From assembly GCA_020632495.1 (NCBI GenBank), contig JACKFL010000006.1, positions 1,240,001 through 1,304,000 on the forward strand: 64,000 nt of DNA, given 5' to 3'. Origin of the DNA: Candidatus Omnitrophota bacterium. GTDB taxonomy: Bacteria; Omnitrophota; Gorgyraeia; Zapsychrales; Zapsychraceae. Under the pieces are notes generated by a model. It was not told where the DNA came from, made no database searches, and worked only from the letters and a program-made list of their open reading frames with translations. Shown here piece by piece: positions 47,373-55,468 of this stretch. The position numbers were made by a program, and so were the translations under genes. Position 1 is the stretch's first letter. The number at the start of each line of letters is the position of its first letter.

Positions 47373-49100
47373 TCAGCGGATGCTGAAGGTCGCCGTCGGC
47401 TTGGCATTGACTTCGGCGACAAATGAGGCGGTGGTGGTGCTGCAATGAGTTTGAGAGTTATCGTCGACTGTCAAAACAACCTTGTAAGAGCCGCTTTTCT
47501 CGTACCGATGCTGGACGCTCGCCCCTTCCTGGACGTTTCCGTCACCGAACGTCCAGGTGTACAATAACGGATCGTCATCGGCATCGCTAGACGCGGTCGC
47601 GTTGAATTCAGCGCTTTGTCCTACACAACATGTCAAATTCGGACCGGCGTCGGCAACGGGAGGTGTGTTAATCCTGACCCGTGCCTCGGCACTTGCCGTT
47701 GAGCAGGCTGTCCCCTGTCCGTCATCCACGATAACTGTCACCCGGTAATCTCCTCCCTGGCTATAGGTGTGACTGACAATCGACGGCCCCTGGGTGACCG
47801 TACCATCGCCGAAGGTCCAATAATATTCCAGAGAATCACCGTCAGGATCAAGCGCGGACGTCGCGCGAAACTCGATTTGATCCCCCACACACGCCAACTT
47901 TTCCGCAGTGATGGACACCTGCGGCGCCGCGTTGATGACCACCTTACGCGTATCCATCGACGGAGGGCACATTTGATTCATTTTGTCTTCCACCGTCAAC
48001 ACGGCCTGGTAAGTCCCGGATTTGGGATACGCGTAGCTGGTTCGAATCCCCTCCGCCGATTGTCCGTTGCCGAAGTCCCAACGGCCGTGCAGCGTGCCTT
48101 TGAGTTCCGCCGCAGACTGGCGGCCGTCGAAGTCGATTTTCTCTCCGGTGCAGCCCACGACATCAGGCCCGGCCGCCGCCTCCGGCGCTTTACTCAGACG
48201 CACTTGAAAAAAAGCGACATCCGAGGCACACTCCAGTCCGGAATTGTCGTTCACCAGCAATTTCACGTCATATGTTCCGTGTCCGGGATATGTATGAGAA
48301 ATCTTAGCTCCGGTCTGCGTCCGGCCGTCACCCAGGTCCCAGGTAAATGTCAAATGGTCCGCGTTGGTGTCATAAGTATTGGAGGCATCCAGCTGGACGG
48401 TTAGGTCCGCTTCGCGCTGCACGCACTGAAACTTGTTCCGCGGGCCGGCATCGATCCGCGGGGCTTCATTGACGTAGATCATCCGCGTGGCGGTGGCGGT
48501 ATTGCAGACCGAATGCATGTTGTCGTCCACAGTCAAAGTCATTTCATAGGTCCCGCCGATGCTATAAGTTTTCTCGGCCACCGCCTTCTGGGAGGTCAAA
48601 TGAGTCCCATCTCCGAAATTCCATAAATAAGTTAACGGTTTACCGGCATCGTCCCGGCTCGGTGAGGCATCCAGTCTTACGGGCATATTGGCACATACCC
48701 GGCTGGGAGACGAGAATTCCACATACGGCGGGATATTGACCTCCACCTCCTGGGTGACACTGTCCTCCGAACATTCGGAGCCTGAATTGTCGGTGATTTT
48801 TAAAACAACCGGGTACTTCCCCGACTTTTCGTAGCGATGGTCCACCACCGGACCCACGGCCGTACGACCGTCACCGAAGTCCCAGCTGTAACTGATCTTT
48901 TCATTATTAGGATCAGCAGAACCGCTGGCATCGAATGTAAACTCGTTGCAATTAGGCGACATGACCGGTCGCGGAATCTCGGAGAAAGCCTCCGGCGCTA
49001 TTCCGGCCCAGACATACAGAAAAACAGCCGCCCCCAGTATTGATGGAAAAAAGGCAGGTACCTTCAAAATCCTTAAAGCTCCGTGATAAGCGGAAAACAT
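47373..49100 (-). CDS. Secreted protein with six PKD domains, each with a cysteine pair
   Basis: The 575-residue protein has an N-terminal signal peptide or anchor (to about 45) and six PKD domains of about 85-95 residues (repeated WDFGDG or WTFGDG, then HTY/HRYxxxGxY). Each repeat has a Cys near its first strand (NCNEF, VCANM, QCVQR, GCTGE, ACVGD, CCVGQ) and a second in the hairpin after V-D-D (ECSED, VCNTA, ECASD, MCPPS, ACSTA, HCSTT). This predicts one disulphide per domain. There is no catalytic domain; a surface or adhesion scaffold is likely. It lies 70 nt after the orphan pseudopilin gene. Confidence 0.88.
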   Translation of the reverse strand: MFSAYHGALRILKVPAFFPSILGAAVFLYVWAGIAPEAFSEIPRPVMSPNCNEFTFDASGSADPNNEKISYSWDFGDGRTAVGPVVDHRYEKSGKYPVVLKITDNSGSECSEDSVTQEVEVNIPPYVEFSSPSRVCANMPVRLDASPSRDDAGKPLTYLWNFGDGTHLTSQKAVAEKTYSIGGTYEMTLTVDDNMHSVCNTATATRMIYVNEAPRIDAGPRNKFQCVQREADLTVQLDASNTYDTNADHLTFTWDLGDGRTQTGAKISHTYPGHGTYDVKLLVNDNSGLECASDVAFFQVRLSKAPEAAAGPDVVGCTGEKIDFDGRQSAAELKGTLHGRWDFGNGQSAEGIRTSYAYPKSGTYQAVLTVEDKMNQMCPPSMDTRKVVINAAPQVSITAEKLACVGDQIEFRATSALDPDGDSLEYYWTFGDGTVTQGPSIVSHTYSQGGDYRVTVIVDDGQGTACSTASAEARVRINTPPVADAGPNLTCCVGQSAEFNATASSDADDDPLLYTWTFGDGNVQEGASVQHRYEKSGSYKVVLTVDDNSQTHCSTTTASFVAEVNAKPTATFSIR

Positions 49101-49170
49101 AACCTATAATTCACATCCATTTTATCACACCCAAAGATTTCGACAGGATTTAGTTGGGAAATTTTGCGGG

Positions 49171-49560
49171 TTAGTTCTGCATGAGAATGCCCTGCGTCGT
49201 CATTGAGAAGCTGGCCGAACCCGTGGAAGAGCTGACCGGAAGGGCGACAATGGAATAGGTGTAGGCCGCCAGCGAGGCGCTGAAATTGTATCCCTGATGG
49301 GGAGTGCTAAAATAGTCCGTACTCAGATACGGCGGCGTATCGCCCAGCAAGGCGCTGGTCGATGAAGGGTATTGACTGTTGATGCTGTAATAATTTTCGA
49401 GGGCGTTACTGATCGATTTGAGCGTGGCTTTGGCCGCGGATTCGTTGGCAGTAATCCGGGCCTGCAGGAGATTCGGGATCGCCAGGGTCGCCAGCAGGGC
49501 CACGATGAAAACGACGATCATGATTTCTACCAGTGTGAATCCGGAGCGGTTTATTTTCAT
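49171..49560 (-). CDS. Orphan type IV pilin/pseudopilin-like protein
   Basis: The 129-residue protein has a class III signal (MKINRSG-FTLVEIMIVVFIVALLATLAIPNLLQAR) with Gly at -1 and Glu at +5. A short Ser/Thr/Ala-rich C-terminal domain follows (YYSINSQYPSSTSALLG). There are no cysteines. It lies far from the T2SS operon and next to the PKD-protein gene, so it may be an accessory pilin or pseudopilin carrying or displaying a partner. Confidence 0.88.
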   Translation of the reverse strand: MKINRSGFTLVEIMIVVFIVALLATLAIPNLLQARITANESAAKATLKSISNALENYYSINSQYPSSTSALLGDTPPYLSTDYFSTPHQGYNFSASLAAYTYSIVALPVSSSTGSASFSMTTQGILMQN

Positions 49561-49611
49561 AGGCTCAGAATATCATGATTCAAACGGATTGGAAGAAATA
49601 TTTCATGATTT

Positions 49612-50391
49612 TTAGGGCGCTAATGTTCTCAGATCAAAAACGTTAGCACCGAGAACACGCATCGTTCCGCTGTCTTGAATGTAGCCAATGATACTCGCAT
49701 GGGTCAGGTCGATCTTCCCCGGTATCTCGATACTGATCTCGCCGCTGTCGCTCGTCATCCGGACCGAAGCGAAGCGCCGCACGGTGTTGTCGTGTTGCAA
49801 GAGTCGACCCGCGTTTTCCCCGCGTGCCACGTCGACCTTCAAGCCCCGCTCGACCAGAGCCATATTCAACACATCGTCATTCCCATAACCACTGGCCTGA
49901 TAACCCACCTTCAACTTGTCCCGGTCGCGGCGCACTCCGGTCAACGTCAACGTCGCGGGTGACGGGGTGGCTAGCGCGCGGTCGATCGCCCGTTGGCCCC
50001 GATCGCGGCGGTATCCTCCAAAGGCATCCATGCCGTTAACAATCATTTGCGGCGTGTAGACAGTCTGTTCGCGCAGGGACTGGGCATAGCGGCGCTGACG
50101 ATTGCTGAACGCCCGGCTGGCATAGGGATCACGCCAACCCAAATAATCCCAGTAATCGACATGAAAACCCAGTGTAAAAACCCTCAGGCCTTGCTCACGG
50201 GCCAGTGAAGTTATGTCACGTAAAAAGGTATCGGCGGGCGGACAACTGGAACATCCTTCGGAGGTAAAGAGTTCAACGACGGCAAAGGGCTGATTTCCGT
50301 CTTCACGTTCGGCGGCGAGCGGCATTTCAATCCCGGCAAATACACTCCCGAGGATGAGGGCGGCCGCAAAGCTAAGGCGAAGCAGACTCAC
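49612..50391 (-). CDS. DUF1223 family secreted thioredoxin-like protein
   Basis: The 259-residue protein has a signal peptide (FAAALILGSVFAGIEMPLAA) and the DUF1223 hallmark VVELFTSEGCSSCPPAD, a CxxC redox-like pair in a thioredoxin-type fold, with FTLGFHVDYWDYLGWRDPYAS and YTPQMIVNG further on. DUF1223 proteins are periplasmic and their function is not firmly established. The start overlaps the upstream acidic-protein stop by 4 nt. Confidence 0.88.
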   Translation of the reverse strand: MSLLRLSFAAALILGSVFAGIEMPLAAEREDGNQPFAVVELFTSEGCSSCPPADTFLRDITSLAREQGLRVFTLGFHVDYWDYLGWRDPYASRAFSNRQRRYAQSLREQTVYTPQMIVNGMDAFGGYRRDRGQRAIDRALATPSPATLTLTGVRRDRDKLKVGYQASGYGNDDVLNMALVERGLKVDVARGENAGRLLQHDNTVRRFASVRMTSDSGEISIEIPGKIDLTHASIIGYIQDSGTMRVLGANVFDLRTLAP

Positions 50392-51107
50392 TCAGCAGGC
50401 TCCTTCTCCTGCCGTTCCGTTTCGTCAAGCGTCTTGTATTCCATGCTGGCCGCGATTTTTTCCTGCCATTCTTTAAATAACTTTTCCGGATGAATGATCA
50501 GCCGACTCAGGACCTTCCACGCCCCTTTCAAAAGCCAGACGCCGCCGTTAAAGATAAAGGTCAGGACATCGGCGATGATGTCGACCTTCTTCTCCAGTTC
50601 TTTCAGATCGGCCGGTGTTTCGGGGATCGTCTCTTTTTCCTTAAGCCCCGACCCCTTTCCCTGCAACGCCTCTTCTTGCTCGATTTCCTTGATCTTTTGC
50701 GCAATCTCGGCCGCTTCGTCCGTGGGAAAATATTCCTCGTCCGGGATTTCGTCTTCCTCTTCCTCCTCAAGCTCCTCCGGCAATTCATACTCAATCGGTT
50801 CTTCGGGCGGTTCGTCCTCCCACAGTTCCAATAGCGTATTGCTCAGCACGATCAGTTCATTGAGACCGCCGTACCAGATGGTTATCTCGTTGCGTTTTTT
50901 GGTTCGTTCGGCGGTAGAGAAAAAAGAAATGCGCCGCAAAAAGCGGATTTGGTGGCAATTGTCGCCGAAAGACTTCTTCAGAAACGCTTCGTATTTATTG
51001 AGGATATACTCCAGTTCCTCCTTGGACAGGTAAGGAACATTCCGGATGTCCTCAACAAACGTGCGAACCTGGGCGACGTTTTCTTTCTTGGTTACGGCTT
51101 CATCCAT
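50388..51107 (-). CDS. Acidic protein of unknown function with amphipathic C-terminus
   Basis: The 239-residue protein has a basic/mixed N-terminal half (YLSKEELEYILNKYEAFLKK, ISFFSTAERTKKRNEITIWYGG). A very acidic middle follows (about 115-150, runs of Glu), then a C-terminal segment with hydrophobic helices (VDIIADVLTFIFNGGVWLLKGAWKVLSRL) that could bind a membrane. No family is recognised. It overlaps the DUF1223 gene by 4 nt and follows mtaB by 15 nt. Confidence 0.7.
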   Translation of the reverse strand: MDEAVTKKENVAQVRTFVEDIRNVPYLSKEELEYILNKYEAFLKKSFGDNCHQIRFLRRISFFSTAERTKKRNEITIWYGGLNELIVLSNTLLELWEDEPPEEPIEYELPEELEEEEEDEIPDEEYFPTDEAAEIAQKIKEIEQEEALQGKGSGLKEKETIPETPADLKELEKKVDIIADVLTFIFNGGVWLLKGAWKVLSRLIIHPEKLFKEWQEKIAASMEYKTLDETERQEKEPAE

Positions 51108-51122
51108 GATGATTACTGGGAG

Positions 51123-52433
51123 TCAAATTTCTTCAATTATACCATAGACCTTTCCTGCGTCTACCCTGTCGATCCTAATTTTGCCTAACTGATTGGTAAT
51201 ATTCTGCTTAGTCGCAACATGCACGCGCACATAGTTATCCGTCAGCCCGCTGAACCAGCCGCCTTTCGTCTGCTCGAACAGGACCCGCTGGGAAGTGCCG
51301 ATCAGGGAACGGTAATACGCCTCACGCTGGCGCTGGCCGATGGACCGCAGGACCTTGCTGCGTTCCCGGATATCCGCGTCCGGCACAGGCGCGGCCGCGC
51401 GCCGGCTGCGGGCGAGTTGCCGCTGGGAATAGCTGAACACGTGATAATAGTGGACCGGCAGGGACAACAACGCATCCCGGGTCGACTGGAACTCGGCCTC
51501 GCCTTCCCCCGGAAAGCCGACGATTACGTCGGTGCCGATACATACCTCCTCAACTGTATCACTGACCATGCGCACAAATTCCGCGAACTCAGTCAGGGTA
51601 TATTTACGCTGCATAGACGCCAACACCGTGTCCGAACCGCTTTGCAGAGGGATGTGCAGATGCCGGCAAAGTTTCGAGGTCTTGTTCATACGGCTGAACA
51701 ACTCACGTGGAATGGTGGTCGGCTCAATCGAGGAAATCCTGATCCGGTCCAATCCGGGGATATCTTCCAACGCGGTGATGACATCCATAAATCCATAAGT
51801 CTCGTAGCGGTAAGTTCCGACATTGATGCCGGTCACGACCAACTCCCGGTGTCCGGCTTCGACCAACAACCATGCTTCGTGCAAGATATCCGGGAAAACC
51901 CGGGAGCGGGCGCGGCCCCGAGCATAAGGAATCTCGCAAAAGGAACAAAAGAAATCGCAACCGTCCTGAATCTTGATGTTGGCCCGGGTGCGGTGTTCGC
52001 GCAGACCGGCCACCGGCGAGACGAACGGATCACGGGAAATGGTCGGGGTGATCACCTGCGGTTCCGTTTGGGACTCAAATTCAGCGACAATGGCCGCCAA
52101 ATCCATTTTGCGCTGATTGCCGACGACCCATTGCACATTCGGCAGGGACAACAGCTGCTCCTTCTGGATCTGCGCCTGACAGCCAATCAGGGCGATGCGG
52201 ACACGCGGATTGACGCGGCAGGCTTTGTTAACCAGACGGCGCGCGTCCGCGTCCCCGTTCTCCGTCACGGTGCATGTATTGATGACAGCGATATCCGCCG
52301 GTTCGTCAAAGGATACGACGCGGTATCCATCGCGGTCGAAGGCGGTTTCAATGACCGCGGTTTCGCTTTGGTTCAAACGGCATCCCAGCGTGTAAAAGGA
52401 AACTGTGGTGGTTTTTTTATTTAAGGTGATCAT
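51123..52433 (-). CDS. mtaB: tRNA t6A37 methylthiotransferase MtaB
   Basis: MtaB converts N6-threonylcarbamoyladenosine at position 37 of tRNAs to its 2-methylthio form using radical SAM chemistry. The 436-residue protein has the N-terminal UPF0004 domain with cluster cysteines (TLGCRLNQ, NTCTV, IGCQAQ), the radical-SAM motif CDFFCSFC (CxxxCxxC) and a C-terminal TRAM-like domain. NxxE-type spacing and TLGCRLN fit MtaB rather than MiaB or RimO. The start overlaps the DUF423 gene by 17 nt. Confidence 0.94.
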   Translation of the reverse strand: MITLNKKTTTVSFYTLGCRLNQSETAVIETAFDRDGYRVVSFDEPADIAVINTCTVTENGDADARRLVNKACRVNPRVRIALIGCQAQIQKEQLLSLPNVQWVVGNQRKMDLAAIVAEFESQTEPQVITPTISRDPFVSPVAGLREHRTRANIKIQDGCDFFCSFCEIPYARGRARSRVFPDILHEAWLLVEAGHRELVVTGINVGTYRYETYGFMDVITALEDIPGLDRIRISSIEPTTIPRELFSRMNKTSKLCRHLHIPLQSGSDTVLASMQRKYTLTEFAEFVRMVSDTVEEVCIGTDVIVGFPGEGEAEFQSTRDALLSLPVHYYHVFSYSQRQLARSRRAAAPVPDADIRERSKVLRSIGQRQREAYYRSLIGTSQRVLFEQTKGGWFSGLTDNYVRVHVATKQNITNQLGKIRIDRVDAGKVYGIIEEI

Positions 52434-52785
52434 AGCAACTAAAAAACAATAGTCCCCAACCGATCAGGAACGAAACGCCTCCCAACGGAGTGATCGGCCC
52501 GAACCATTTGATGTGGGTGACGGCCAGACAGTACAGGGACCCCGAAAACAAAATGATGCCCGCGACCATAAAATATCCGGCCGAGGTCACCTTGGGATCC
52601 GAACTGACGGACGTCAGCCAGGCAACGACGAAAAGGGCCAATGCATGAATAAATTGATAAAGCACGGCAGTCTGATAAACCGACAAATGGTACTCCGAGA
52701 GTTTACCCCGTAGGGCATGAGCGCCGAAGGCACCTAACGCCACCGCAAGGAACATAAACAAACTTCCCAGCTTAATCCAAATCAT
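52417..52785 (-). CDS. DUF423 family small membrane protein
   Basis: I chose the ATG at 52785 (MIWIKLGSLFMFLAVALGAFGAHAL), with GAGGGG about 6 nt upstream. The 122-residue protein has four TM helices and the DUF423 hallmarks GAFGAHAL, YHxxxYQTAVxYQFIHALAL and GxxxFSGSLY. The function of the family is unknown. Confidence 0.9.
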   Translation of the reverse strand: MIWIKLGSLFMFLAVALGAFGAHALRGKLSEYHLSVYQTAVLYQFIHALALFVVAWLTSVSSDPKVTSAGYFMVAGIILFSGSLYCLAVTHIKWFGPITPLGGVSFLIGWGLLFFSCYDHLK

Positions 52786-52793
52786 AGTTCCCC

Positions 52794-54047
52794 TCACTTT
52801 CCGGCATGACAACTGATCCATTCTACGGCCTCGGCCAGCCCGGCACAAGTAACTTTCACACGATCGTCAAAATGCGGATTGTCCGTGACTCCGCGCTCAC
52901 AAAAGGCTTGGATCAGGCGCGCGTTGACCGCCAAATCGGGATCAGTCAAGATTTCCTCTTTTGTGTACGGTCGCGACAAGACCTTCGCGGGGTCGAAAAT
53001 GATCTCATGACGCCGGTACTCGCCTGAACTCAGCCGTACGCTGCACAGGATCCGGGCCGAACGGATCAGCGGAAAGGCGATCGTCCCTTCCATGCCGTTG
53101 CGGACCACAATGCTGGCCGGATATCCGGCCCGTTCACAGATCGTCAGCATCTTTTCTCCGTAGGGCGGATGGAATGCCGAGGCGACCATCAGCTGTGCGC
53201 GGCACGGATCGACAAAACGCTCCAGGGTGGCTAAGAAGGGGCGCTTGATGATCTCGCGCCGGATCTCCACCCATCGATCCAAGGCCGGCGACAAATCCGC
53301 CTGATCGAGAAACCATCCGAAGGGGTGATCCGCATCGATCAACTCCTGATTTCCGGACAAAAACCGCGCTTCCAGGGCATCGGCCACAGACTTCAGGTTG
53401 TTGCCGTATTTCGGCCCGCTGCTCCGTCCGCACATCCCCACGACACGGAAACCCCGCTGCTTTAAATCGCGCATCACCAGCGGTGTGATCATGTAAGAGC
53501 GCCGCACGCCGTCAAACGGTTCGGCCAGATTCATCACCGGCCGCCCGGACGGGACCGGGGTTTGAAACGCCGGTTCAAAGGTATCGCTGATACTGCTGAG
53601 CAGGCCCTCGTATTCGTCCGGAGTCTCATACCGCACACGCAGCACGGACGCCGCCATACCGCAAACCGTATCGGCCGCATCCGCAGCGAACAGATACCGC
53701 CCCAGATTCCGGGCCTCATCGACGTTTAATTCTTCACCGGCCAGGAGCCTGGCGCACATCGCGTGAATCAGCTCCGGCGCGCTTCCGGCCAGGAGATCCG
53801 CCAGAGTGACCGGATCATCCAGTACCGGTTTGCCGAAAAACGCGTTTAGCCGCCGCTCGTTCGTATCGGGCCCCTTCATGACTAATCCCGCTAGAAAGGC
53901 CCCGAGAACGGCCCCGGGTACCCGCCCGGCACGCACTTCGGCGCCGATGCGATCCACCAGGTCCGCAGACAGCGGGCGGCTGCCCTTTCGCCCCACTCCG
54001 ACGTGCTTAATTCCTTCCTGTGTGGCCGATAATTCCATTGTCGTCAT
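52794..54047 (-). CDS. TrpD2/YbiB-like protein (anthranilate phosphoribosyltransferase fold)
   Basis: The 417-residue protein has the small helical N-terminal domain (LSADLVDRIGAEVRAG) and alpha/beta domain of the TrpD/thymidine-phosphorylase fold. Typical segments are PFDGVRRSYMITPLV, CGRSSGPKYG and NGMEGTIAFPLIR. The Gly-rich pyrophosphate-binding motif of true TrpD enzymes is not present in standard form, so it fits the TrpD2 (YbiB-like, nucleic-acid-binding) group better than tryptophan synthesis. The start at ATG 54047 has AGGA close upstream; a longer frame to 54149 adds 34 dubious residues. Confidence 0.75.
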   Translation of the reverse strand: MTTMELSATQEGIKHVGVGRKGSRPLSADLVDRIGAEVRAGRVPGAVLGAFLAGLVMKGPDTNERRLNAFFGKPVLDDPVTLADLLAGSAPELIHAMCARLLAGEELNVDEARNLGRYLFAADAADTVCGMAASVLRVRYETPDEYEGLLSSISDTFEPAFQTPVPSGRPVMNLAEPFDGVRRSYMITPLVMRDLKQRGFRVVGMCGRSSGPKYGNNLKSVADALEARFLSGNQELIDADHPFGWFLDQADLSPALDRWVEIRREIIKRPFLATLERFVDPCRAQLMVASAFHPPYGEKMLTICERAGYPASIVVRNGMEGTIAFPLIRSARILCSVRLSSGEYRRHEIIFDPAKVLSRPYTKEEILTDPDLAVNARLIQAFCERGVTDNPHFDDRVKVTCAGLAEAVEWISCHAGK

Positions 54048-54130
54048 ATCCTGTTCTTCTGCCTTTATTTCCGCAGATATTTTGAGTATACTAGTACTGC
54101 TTCGCCGGGGAAGTTCACGGAGGCAAAGAT

Positions 54131-54166
54131 TTGCTTTCCGTAAAATCATAGATTATACTACAAATT
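54131..54166 (+). promoter_or_regulatory. Plus-strand promoter of the small membrane protein/dus pair
   Basis: TTGCTT (54131-54136) and TATACT (54154-54159) are 17 bp apart, about 20 nt before the GGGGAGG ribosome binding site of the gene at 54188. On the minus strand the same bases contain TATAAT (54157-54152), so a divergent promoter for the TrpD-like operon may overlap it. Confidence 0.55.
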
Positions 54167-54187
54167 TCCTAATTTGGGGAGGTGGCC

Positions 54188-54394
54188 ATGCCTAGTATGC
54201 CGCCGGGCCTTATCTTGCTGATATGCGGCCTGAGCTTATTTGCCTGGTTCATGATCGGCGAACGCAAGAACTTCGGTGAAAAGCTCATGTCCATCGTGAT
54301 CGTAGTCGTACTATTTGTTTTGTACCGATTGTGCAACGGAGACACACTGGGCAATATGCTCTCCATCGCACGGGACTGGATTTTTTCGAGATAA
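54188..54394 (+). CDS. Small two-TM membrane protein
   Basis: The 68-residue product has two hydrophobic segments (about 7-22, LILLICGLSLFAWFM; and 33-48, LMSIVIVVVLFVLYR) separated by GERKNFGEKL. The ATG at 54188 has GGGGAGG about 6 nt upstream. It ends 2 nt before dus. No family is recognised. Confidence 0.7.
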   Translation: MPSMPPGLILLICGLSLFAWFMIGERKNFGEKLMSIVIVVVLFVLYRLCNGDTLGNMLSIARDWIFSR

Positions 54395-54395
54395 T

Positions 54396-55382
54396 ATGCA
54401 AATCGGATCCATCAATATCGACCGGCCGGTCATGCTCGCTCCCATGGAGGACGTGACCGACCTTCCGTTTAGGGTCATCTGCCGAGAAATCGGCGCGGAC
54501 GTGGTCTACACGGAATTCACCAGCTCAGAAGCGATCATCCGCAACATCCCCCGGGCGATCAACAAGATCGAGGTGTGCGATCAGGAACGGCCCGTCGCCA
54601 TTCAGATCTTCGGCGGCGTGGAAGAAAACATGATGGACGCCGCGCGCATGGCCGAAAGTCTGGGCCCTGATTTTATCGACATCAACTGCGGCTGCTGGGT
54701 TAAAAACCATGTCGCCCGCGGCCAAGGCGCGGCCCTTCTCAAGGATCTCCCCCATTTTGAAAAGATTGTGCGTTCCACCGTCAACGGCACTGATTTGCCG
54801 GTCACAGTCAAGACCCGCCTGGGCTGGGATGAAAACAGCATTGTCATCCTGGACGTCGCCCGGATGGTCGAGGATGCCGGCGCCAAGGCCCTGACCGTAC
54901 ACTGCCGGACCCGCAGCCAAGCCCACAACAAGGCCCCTGCCGAATGGAGTTGGCTGACAAAAATCAAACAAGCCGTCTCCATCCCGGTGATCGGTAACGG
55001 CGATGTGACCTGCGCCGAGGACTGCCGGCGTATGCTGGAAACCGGCTGCGACGGCGTCATGATCGGCCGCGCCGCGATCGGCAATCCGTGGATTTTTCGC
55101 GAATGCCGGCAGTACCTGGATACCGGATCTGTCCCTCCGCCGCCGCCTCTCAATGAACGGATTGAAGTCTGCCTGCGTCACCTTAAGATGGCCGTTGACC
55201 ATAAAGGTGTCCAGGGCGGATTGAAACCTTTCCGCAAATTTTACGCCGGCTATCTGCACGGCCTGCCGAATGCAGCGAAGCTCCGCGGTGAGTTGATGCT
55301 GCTGGACGGCTACCAGGAAATTTCCGACCGCCTCTACCGTTTTCTGGATGAAAGCGCCGCTTGCCAACCCTGTTGGGTTTGA
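54396..55382 (+). CDS. dusB: tRNA-dihydrouridine synthase (Dus family)
   Basis: This FMN enzyme reduces uridines in the tRNA D-loop. I chose the ATG at 54396 (MQIGSINIDRPVMLAPMEDVT), two bases after the preceding stop; a longer frame to 54315 only overlaps the small membrane gene. The 328-residue protein has the FMN-binding APMEDVTDLPFR, the catalytic Cys in INCGCWVKNHVARGQGAALL, KTRLGWD and GNGDV / MIGRAAIGNPW motifs. The pattern is closest to DusB. Confidence 0.93.
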   Translation: MQIGSINIDRPVMLAPMEDVTDLPFRVICREIGADVVYTEFTSSEAIIRNIPRAINKIEVCDQERPVAIQIFGGVEENMMDAARMAESLGPDFIDINCGCWVKNHVARGQGAALLKDLPHFEKIVRSTVNGTDLPVTVKTRLGWDENSIVILDVARMVEDAGAKALTVHCRTRSQAHNKAPAEWSWLTKIKQAVSIPVIGNGDVTCAEDCRRMLETGCDGVMIGRAAIGNPWIFRECRQYLDTGSVPPPPPLNERIEVCLRHLKMAVDHKGVQGGLKPFRKFYAGYLHGLPNAAKLRGELMLLDGYQEISDRLYRFLDESAACQPCWV

Positions 55383-55388
55383 TTTTGG

Positions 55389-55428
55389 TTGCATTTCCAA
55401 TCCGGCTTGTTACAATGACAGACGTCAT
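55389..55428 (+). promoter_or_regulatory. Promoter before the disulphide reductase gene, with an inverted repeat at the start site
   Basis: TTGCAT (55389-55394) and TACAAT (55411-55416) are 16 bp apart. An inverted repeat ATGAC-N4-GTCAT (55415-55428) covers the expected start site. The 11-bp word GCATTTCCAAT occurs at 55391-55401 and again at 55453-55463, just before the ATG. Confidence 0.5.
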
Positions 55429-55468
55429 CAATACCTAAACAGCAGCGCCAAGGCATTTCCAATTTCGC

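Noticed and set aside
51219..52424. 401-codon plus-strand open frame opposite mtaB
   Set aside because: It is fully antisense to mtaB, which has all radical-SAM motifs.
52794..54047. True anthranilate phosphoribosyltransferase (tryptophan synthesis)
   Set aside because: No other trp genes are present, the standard Gly-rich pyrophosphate motif is missing, and features fit the TrpD2/YbiB group better.
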